64,000 bases of DNA, from positions 124,001 through 188,000 of the forward strand of contig JAKZHN010000019.1 in assembly GCA_037179335.1 (NCBI GenBank). Reading direction: 5' to 3'. The notes under the pieces are model-generated. The model was given only the letters and a program-made list of their open reading frames with translations. It did no database searches and was not told where the DNA came from. Below, one piece after another: positions 56,009-64,000 of the stretch (position 1 is the first letter of the stretch; every line of letters starts with the position of its first letter). The position numbers and the translations under genes are program-made. Source of the DNA: Cyclaneusma minus (lineage: Eukaryota; Ascomycota; Leotiomycetes; Marthamycetales; Marthamycetaceae).

Positions 56009-59000
56009 AATAAATCAAAATTTACGATATTAGCAGCTTTTGTTTTGTTTTTGAAAAACTATATTTGCATACTTGCGATATTGCAATCTAATATAAAATC
56101 GATTTTTTTTAGCCATTTAAATTTTCTCCCTTTTTATTTTATTTTTTAGCCTAATATTATTTGCTGCATTTGTATTTTAAAAATCCTTTTTTTTGCAAAG
56201 CGTATTTAAATACAAAGCTTTTTTTAAATATAATAGCTTTAAGCAATATAGTCTTGCTAAAAATCTCTATTTAATTATATTAGCGCCTAAAATATTTAAT
56301 AAAAATATTTAAAAGAATTTAGTTTTTGGCCAAATTAAAAGAATATCATTGGATTAATTTTCTTTTACATTTGTTTTCGCTAAATTTAATATTCAAAAAA
56401 ATTTAAAGCATAAACGGCTAAAAATTAATCCATTATGTTTTTTTTAATTTTTTAAATTAACTATTATATTATTAAAAAGTCTTTTTTATATTACTTTTTT
56501 TTAAAAAAAATTAAAGCAAAATATAGCTATATATTAATTAAATAATATATAAAAAATGCTTTTTGTATAATTTTTATAGCCCTTTTTTATTAATAGCCCT
56601 TTTTTATTAATAGCTTTTTAATTTTATATAAAAAAAATATATATATTAAAATAAGTTTTCTTTTTAGCTTTGCCACCGCTTTATTTATTTTTGCATTATT
56701 TGCGGAAATTTGAAAATAAATCCTTAAATTATAACTCTCCGGCTTCGCCGCTTTTTATTATTTAAATAATAATGTCCTAATATTTCTTTTTTATTTTCTC
56801 TTTTAATTTTTTTAATAAAAAAATACTATATTTTATATAGCGCTGAATATTTAGCAAAATATTAAAAAAACGATAAAAGGATTATAATTATAATTTTAAA
56901 ATTAATAATAGATATTATAATTATAATTTTTTATTTTTCTTTATTAAAGCAATATTAAATATTGGAATTTATTTTTACTGCTATGGTTAAAAAATTAATT
57001 ATACAATATAATATAAAAATTTTAATTGGAAATAATTTTTTTATACCCTCGCTTTTAATATCGGCTATTTTTATTGCCAAAAATTTTAAATATTTATTGT
57101 GTTTTTTCCAAATAGAAAACCGGCTAGTATTCGCTATTATATTCCAAAAAACATTAAAAACAATTTATTCTAATAATTAAAGCTATTTTCTAAATTCAAT
57201 AGCATTAAATTTTTTAATAATAGGAATTGCGTATAAATTTATTCTTTTAGCAATATTTTTGGCATTGGCTTTAGCGCCTTTTTTATTAATAATTATTTTT
57301 CTTTTAAATACCGTTAAAAAAACTATATAGCGTCCTTTTCCCAATTTTACGTATTTTTGCAATTTAAAAAAAATCGCTAAATATTAATATTTTTAAAATC
57401 CAAGCAATTTTAATAGCATTTTAAATCTAAAGCGCAAATTAGCAAAAACCCATTATTATTATTTATATAAATATATCCTAAAAATGTCAATTAGTATTTA
57501 ATATTATACCAATTATTAATTTTAATAAACTCCTTGGATATTAAATTGAAATCCGTTTATTTAACTGGCTTTTTCAATAGCCTAATAAACGCTTTATTAA
57601 CATTTAATTATATAGCTATTGCTAATTAATATCTTTCTTAATAAACTTATATAATTATTAATATATTTATATATACTATAATAAACTGCGTTTTTAAAAG
57701 CAATCTCTCTCAAATCCATTTTAATTAATTCCTTTTTTTCCCAGGAATCTGCCGCTGCCTTTTGGAGCGTTTTTGGATTTTTAATTATAATAGTAGCGGG
57801 CTTTAAAATTAAAGCAATTAATAATTCCTAATACCCAATATTCCTAATACGCGTTTATAAGCTTTTTAATAAGCGCAATTAAGAAGGCATTTATATAGCT
57901 ATTAAAAATATTTTACCAAATAGTTTCCAATAATTATTCAGCTTTTTCCAGCCATTATTGCCGCTATTAGCGCTTTTTGCTATTTTTAATTATATAGCTA
58001 TATTGCAAAACTTAAATTTCTTTTAATTTAATTAATATACCAAATATTAATAATATTGGCAATTGGCATTTTTATTAGCAAAAACCATTTTTATAATATA
58101 TATACTAATCAGCCAAAAGCCAGTTAAAAACTATATAATTTCCATAATTTTTTATATATTGTTTTATTGCTGCTAATAAATATTAGCGGTATATTGGTTT
58201 TTTATTAAAAATCAGAGATTTAAATCGCTAAATTAAAAAACAATATATGCTAAATTGAAAATTATTTTTACAAAACTTATTTTTTTCTTTTTCCAATATA
58301 ATAATTTTTCAAATTAATTTATATTTAATCGACTTTGCCAAACAATTAATATAAAATTGCTAAAAAATCGGATTTTAATTAATAATTAATGCTAAGCCAA
58401 TTTTGTTTTTTACAAATTTATATTATAATATATTTCCTTTTGCTAATTTTTAATAAACGGCCAGCCTTGTGTATATATATACTATTTTTGCCTATAGCGG
58501 CTTTTATTTAAATAATAATTATAATTGGATTTTAGCTTTAATTCGAATTTATATTTTTATTTGCGGCATTAATATTGTAAATTAATATTGCCGCTTTACT
58601 TTTTCAATTATTTTCTTATAAATTAGGCTATTTTAAAGCATTAAATATATATATATATATATAAATTATTAATTTAATTTTTTAAATTCGTTAAATGCTT
58701 AAAATTTTGGAAAAGTTTTGGCTAGATAGAAAATTATTGGAAATTTACTAAAATTTAATTGAATAATTATAATTTTTTAAAAATACTGGGCTAGTTTAAA
58801 AAAAGCCTAGCTGTAAAAAAATAGATTTACTTGGATTTAAAATCCAGCAATGCTTTTTCTATTGCGCTTGGAAAAAAATTTAAAAGCCTATATTAATAAT
58901 TGTCTAATAATATTTGGGGAATATATTGGTAATTAGTTATATAGCCAAATTAATTGCCAATTTAATTCAATTGCAGCAAATGCACTATAGCGCTTGGGTA

Positions 59001-60555
59001 AATTGGCAGCTATTTGATTTAAAAAGGGAATTAAAAACCGGATTTAGGGCTTAATATAAATAAATAGCAGGAGTAGGAAAATAAAAAATAGGAGAAAGCC
59101 CGGATTTTATTTGTAATTAAAAAAACATTAAGCGAGTAAAGAGCTGGCCTGGGGAAATGGTATGGGTATAAGCATTTGGTATTTTTCTGGATTTTTAAAT
59201 TAATAATTATAGCAATTGGCAATAGCAGGATTTGCAAAGGCATAGCATTGAAGCTTTATTTTTATAGGCTCGCAATTTATTTATAATTAAAAGATCCTTC
59301 CGCTATTAATAAAAACAAATTAGGATAATTTTAGCCCAGGAAAAAAAATCCCGATTTTTTTTCGGAAAAGGCCTAGCCTTTTTTTTATAATTTTTAACCT
59401 TGTATAATTTATTATTTTAGTTATTATCGCATGGCCTTAATAGCTAAATAACGATTAAAATTAATAAATAAATAAATAAATAGGAAAATATTATTTTTTT
59501 AAACTTTCGCGCTTGCTTTCTTTTTTTTTACGATTTGATTATTAATATTTTTAAAACATATTAAAACTATTAGCGCTTTTAAAAATACTTTTATATAATA
59601 AAAAGCTTTAAACTTTACCCAGCTACTTTTATATTGCTGGTAAAATAAATTTATTTTTGCAAAATTAATAATTTTAAATAAAGGAATAAATTGCTAAATT
59701 CCATTTTTTTAAATTGCTATTTCCGCAATTAAATACATTTATACTATTCCCTTATAAAATAATACAATTTTTTTATTTTTTTTATTAAATTTGCTATATA
59801 AAAAATGCATTGGCTGTAAAATAATTAAAAGAAAAATAAAACTTCTAATTTAAAATTTAATATATTATAAAATATAATCGATTTTGCATTAATGCTTATG
59901 CCAGTCAATTTTCTAGCCTAAATTTTATTTTCCTAACTTGATAAGTTTATATCCATTAGCATGCTAAAAATAAAATAAATAAAAATATTTAAGATTAATA
60001 ACCTAATAATTAAAAAACAATTTTTCGCCGAAAATTAATAGAAATTTAAAAAATAAAAAATACAGCGCTAATATATAGTATTTGCCAATAATAATAAATA
60101 CGCCTTTTTTATTTTTTTAATAGCAAAGCTAATAAAACATATTAGGAAATTAGCATGGTTTTTGCAGCAATTAATATTAAAATATATTCAATTGCCGCTT
60201 TTTGCATTATATTTTTATTTAATTTCTATTTTATATATATATATATTAATTTAATTGAAGTTTATAATTGCAATTGCTATAGTTTTATAATTAAAAGCCG
60301 CTTTTTGCGCAATTAATATAAATATACCAAAATTCAAAATTTAATATATTGGCCGCTAAAATTTCAACGCGGTAAAGCGCTATTGCAAATATAATTTAAA
60401 ATTAAAATTCCAATTAAGCTTTTGCTTTTTTATAAACCGCTTTCCGTTTTGTTTTAAATAAAAAAAGCAAAAATAATTACTTTTGCCAATTAATTTTTTT
60501 TAATACAATTTCTAGCGCTTTGCTTAAATTTGGCCAATTAAACTAGCTATTTTAA
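56009..60555. other. AT-rich interior, no gene
   Basis: Short frames (for example 56,962-57,180 and minus 59,031-59,243) are Lys/Asn/Ile/Phe-rich products of base composition without motifs. Interior of the decayed element. Confidence 0.55.
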
Positions 60556-61120
60556 TTTAAAAGCCGCTGTCCGAAATAGCAATTATATACTGCTAGTTAT
60601 ATAGGCTTTGTTTAAAAGCTTTTTTAGCGCTGAAATAGCTAATTTTGCTAATTATATTTTGCAATATATTAATTTTTAACTATTTTTTTATTTTCTCCGT
60701 ATATAATATTAATATATAATAAAAAAAGCAGCTAATTCGTGTCACGTAATTTAATAAAATTTTAGGGCCAATAGCCAAACTTTATTTAACTAGCAATATA
60801 GGGCCGCAATTTTTTTTTGACTTTTTTTGCAGTACCAATTTTAAAAGCTTTAAAATTTTGAAATAAAAATTGCGATTAGCTATAATTTTTAATTTTCCTT
60901 TCTTTTGCTTTATATATAATTTTAATTTAATTATATAATTTTAGCCGGTTAAATTAATTATTTCAATTTAAAAGCAGCTATTTAAAACAGCGATTATATG
61001 ATGCTAATTATATAGGCTTTGCTTAAAAGCTTTTTTAGCGCTAAAATAGCTAATTTTATTTGCTATACCCCGTAATATATTGATTTTTAATTATCTTTTT
61101 GTTTTCTCCGTATATAACGA
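60556..61120. repeat. Terminal repeat cluster of the decayed element
   Basis: Order: tail (60,556-60,705), head (60,707-about 60,920), tail (60,958-61,120). The tails share gctaatta.ataggcttt..ttaaaagcttttttagcgct.aaatagctaatttt and ttttctccgtatataa. Confidence 0.7.
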
Positions 61121-61125
61121 TTAAA

Positions 61126-61230
61126 CTTATATAATGGATATATAAAAAATCCATTTTTTAAAAAAATAATTTAAACGGCCGGATTTAAACCCCATTTTCT
61201 AATTATTTAAACTATTTAGGAATTATAATT
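61126..61230. other. RIP-mutated fossil of the array's flank
   Basis: ataatggatatataaaaaatcca, ggccggatttaaacccc and ttttctaattatttaaactatttaggaattataattatat align to 53,100-53,215 (ataatagatgcc.., gccggacccagactccc, gttcctagctattcgagttacttgggaattgtagtcatat) with C-to-T and G-to-A changes dominating. Confidence 0.65.
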
Positions 61231-62010
61231 ATATAATATAATTATATAATAGTAAAAAAGCAGCTAATTATCACGTGATTAAAGCGGCTAAATAGGTAAC
61301 CAGGATACGTCGTTTAACCAATAGGGCTGCCACAAGCTATTTACAACGCTTTAATTATAAAAATCTTTGCTATATTAGTTTTTACAATTTTAAAGCAAAA
61401 TTCATATTAATTGCGGCTTTAATTTTTTATACAAATCCATTTAAAATTTCAATTTTTATTATAAATTTTTTTAAATCGCAATTATAATGGCTTTTAGCTT
61501 TTCCAAAATCCCGCGTATATATATACGCGCAAATACCACTATTTGCCAGCTTTTTAATAAAAGCCAGCCCGCGCCCAAAAAACAGCGCTATTATAATAAA
61601 TTTAAAAACGCTGAAAATAAAAATTTCTAAAATTTCCTAAAAAATTAAAATTTTTTAAAAAATAAAAATTCTAAAAATAAAAAATGGCTTAAATTAAGCA
61701 TTAAAAACCTTATACCTTTTAAATACCAGCAATTTAAAATTAAATGCAAAAAACTTGCAATAAAATATTAGCTTTATACTATTAAGCTTTAAAAAGCTTA
61801 AAAGCTTTTAAATACTCCTTTGCAAAAATCTATTGCTTTTGCTTTAACGCTTGCTTTTAAATTTCTAGCTTTTTATAAGAAAAATCCAAAAATTAATAAA
61901 AACACCATTTAGCAAATTATATATTTAAAATTTAATATTAGCTTTATATATTGCCTTAAGCATTATATTATTATATTAATTTAAATTAAATTAATGGTTT
62001 TAATTTGCAA

Positions 62011-62063
<53 letters not shown>
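62011..62063. repeat. (ATT)n microsatellite
   Basis: About 17 copies of the trinucleotide. Confidence 0.95.
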
Positions 62064-62437
62064 GCAATTTTAAAGCCTTTAACAAAATCCTAAAGCTTTA
62101 ATTAATAATAGTTTTTAAATAAAGCCAGATGTTTTATTTTTAATATAGCAATAAAATTGCTATAATATAATTTTATTTTATTAATTTTTATAAATAAACT
62201 TTATTAATATCTAATCATTTAATATGAAATAAAATTTTAAAATTAGCATTTAAAATTTATTAGCATATTTTAATCGCTAGGTTTAAAAAATATAATAATT
62301 AAATATTTGTTTTATTTCTTTTTATTATTATTATAATTATAATAAGAACGCTCGCTTAATATAATTTAAACTTTTTAATAACTTTTTTTTAAAAAAACCG
62401 AAATTTTAATAATAATTTTGTTATATATTAAAATTAT

Positions 62438-62550
62438 AATAATAAACAATATAAAAATAAAAAATATAAGCATTGCTATAAATGCTTTATTTATAATAGC
62501 AAGTATTTTATTTTTAATTGCAAAACAAAAAGCCTAAAATTTACTACTTA
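62438..62550 (+). pseudogene. Second decayed zinc-knuckle-like segment
   Basis: Reads NNKQYKNKKYKHCYKCFIYNSKYF and NCKTK between stops; same spacing of C/Y and H/Y positions as at 55,590-55,750. Confidence 0.4.
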
Positions 62551-64000
62551 ATAGCTTTATTAATTATGCTTTTCCAATTAAGCCTTTTGCTAGCCCATTT
62601 ATTAGCTATATTTAATTAGCGCTTTTCGCCAATTTTATTATTAATTATATCTAATAGCTTTTTTTAACCAATTTGTTTTATAAATATTTATTAATATATA
62701 TTAGCTTTAGCGCAAGTAAATATTGAGTTTTAATATAATATATTTTTTTCAATTTAATTAGTTAATGCTTTATTATTTCCCTTTTATATACTAATATAAT
62801 ACCGTTTTTTAAAGCTATTTTAGCAATATTTCCTTTTTTTAATAAAAGGTTCTTAAATTTAAAGCCCTAATTGGCTACATTGGCTCTAAATAATATTTTT
62901 TTACTAAATTTTTTATTTTTTATTTTTAGCCCCCGAAATCTTTAATAAAAAACAATTAACTTCGCATTTGGTTAAATTAAAAGAATATTTCCGCAATGCT
63001 TTTTTAAATATTTTTTCTAAATTTAATATTTAAAGAATTTAAAAATTCTAATAATTAAAAACCAATTTACTATTTTTTTTATTCCCAATAATTTGTTAAA
63101 ACAAGCTTTTGGCGGTGCGGGGGTCACGGGCCATTTACGGGACCTATCTATTACGTGGATAAACGAGAGCTATATATATAATACTATTTCCTATAATTGT
63201 AAAATTCCATTTTTTTAAAAATATTTTCAAAATAAAAAAATCTTTATTAATATTAAAATTTTATAAATTAATTTTTTTAATGCAATAATTTGCATTTAAA
63301 AATCCCCTTTTAAAAATCCCCTTTTAAAAATCCAAAAATTAATAATAGCGTTATATAAAATCCTTTACCGGCTAATAATAAATGCCAGGCCTAATAATTT
63401 TTTTTTAATAAATTCAATAATAAATGCTAAAATCCAGCTCAGCAATAAATGCAAATCCAGCTTAGCAATAAATACAAGCTTAATATACAGCGCTATAATT
63501 GCGCTATTTTGATTATTATTTTTTATTTTTCAAAAACCTTTTTTTTAAATCGATTTGCAATCTTTTTTTATTACCCTCAATTTTTTAATCAATATTAATT
63601 AACCATTCAAATTCTAGCTAGCTATTAAATAAACCAAAATTCAAATATATTATAAAGAATCTTATTTTTAATTTAAAAACCGCTATATTAATTCTCAATG
63701 ATAAAAATTAATATCATTGATTTTAGCTAATAAAAATATATTTAATTGGCCAAGGCCTATAATATATTAAGAAAATAATTATACGCTAATATATTTATAA
63801 AGAAATCATTCATTAAAGTTTTAATATTAATATTAATAATAATACTATTGATATAAGGTTTTTTTATTTTAAATAAAATCAAACAAAAACCAAATATATC
63901 GCCAATGACCAAAAGGCCTTTTACGCTATATATATTTATTTTAATTCTATAGATAAATAAAAGATTGCTAAGTTTTAAAATTTTTATTACACGGGGCCGA

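Larger units (their letters stand above)
54462..61120. mobile_element. RIP-destroyed repeat element with terminal direct repeats
   Basis: The base composition falls sharply at about 54,460-54,600. The left end (TGTTGGTATATGGTAGGGAGGGCAGC at 54,462) reappears at 60,707, where ten G are A and nothing else differs over 26 bp. The match continues through ttagggccaatagcc, tatagggccgcaatttt, aaagctttaaaa and cgcgattagctata (about 200 bp). A tail of about 150 bp ending ttttctccgtatataa occurs at 60,556-60,705 and again at 60,958-61,120. No open frame above 75 codons. The layout fits an LTR-type element, but no reverse transcriptase could be read, so class is open. Confidence 0.65.
61235..64000. mobile_element. 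Second AT-rich element of the same family, cut by the window end
   Basis: Head string agtaaaaaagcagctaa.tatcacgtgatt..ccaatagggc resembles the element head at 54,462. Landmarks follow at similar distances: attgctataa..ttttattttattaattttta about 910 bp from the head in both, and the zinc-knuckle relic at 1.13 and 1.20 kb. No open gene. Confidence 0.5.

Noticed and set aside
56962..57180. AT-rich 72-codon frame with Ile/Phe-rich, membrane-like look
   Set aside because: Lies in RIP-type DNA; composition alone explains it.

Overview
The window is nuclear DNA of a filamentous ascomycete (Pezizomycotina). Evidence: genes with short GT..AG introns (about 50-120 bp), a fungal Zn2Cys6 regulator, fungal-type GH76 and tannase-family enzymes, STAND-like and DUF7025-type AAA genes, and a 3' block whose repeat pairs differ almost only by G-to-A/C-to-T changes, the mark of repeat-induced point mutation (RIP). 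I could not fix the class or species.

Positions 1-40,225 are mostly a normal gene-rich arm. On the minus strand: an Ssb-type Hsp70 cut by the window edge, a multi-exon protein with an intron-split HELSH zinc-metallopeptidase motif, a 604-residue orphan, and a zinc alcohol dehydrogenase. On the plus strand: a ZIP zinc transporter, an Erd2-type receptor with a long tail, and the exon-junction protein Y14. A STAND-like protein with a degenerate P-loop is transcribed divergently from a large AAA ATPase (18.7-24.7 kb). Then come an intron-containing tRNA-Leu(CAG), a solo LTR with a 5-bp target-site duplication, a secreted tannase/feruloyl-esterase-family enzyme, a membrane-anchored GH76 enzyme, a Zn2Cys6 transcription factor, the KEOPS subunit Cgi121 and the mitochondrial sorting subunit Sam35.

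Positions 41.4-54.4 kb hold the most unusual part: a minus-strand tandem array of six copies of one small, basic, apparently nuclear protein family that I cannot assign. Hallmarks are an N-terminal KKLSFxRVVG box, an acidic/basic nuclear-signal-like stretch, an ESKE..LR coiled-coil segment, LPSKLxKM, LKKAEDAQYEPR and a C-terminal GNVFRSKPVK box. Only one copy (50,645-51,457) is fully open. The others carry stops, frame changes or deletions. A related upstream module sits 170-330 bp before the start of five or six copies. The array is also littered with 3'-flank repeats, an LTR copy and an 819-bp TA-flanked inverted-repeat element.

From 54.46 kb to the end the DNA becomes extremely AT-rich and has no credible intact gene. 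It looks like two RIP-destroyed copies of one repeat element in the same orientation. Between them (about 61,126-61,230) lies a RIP-mutated copy of the array's own flanking sequence, so the first element appears to have inserted into the array, which once extended further.
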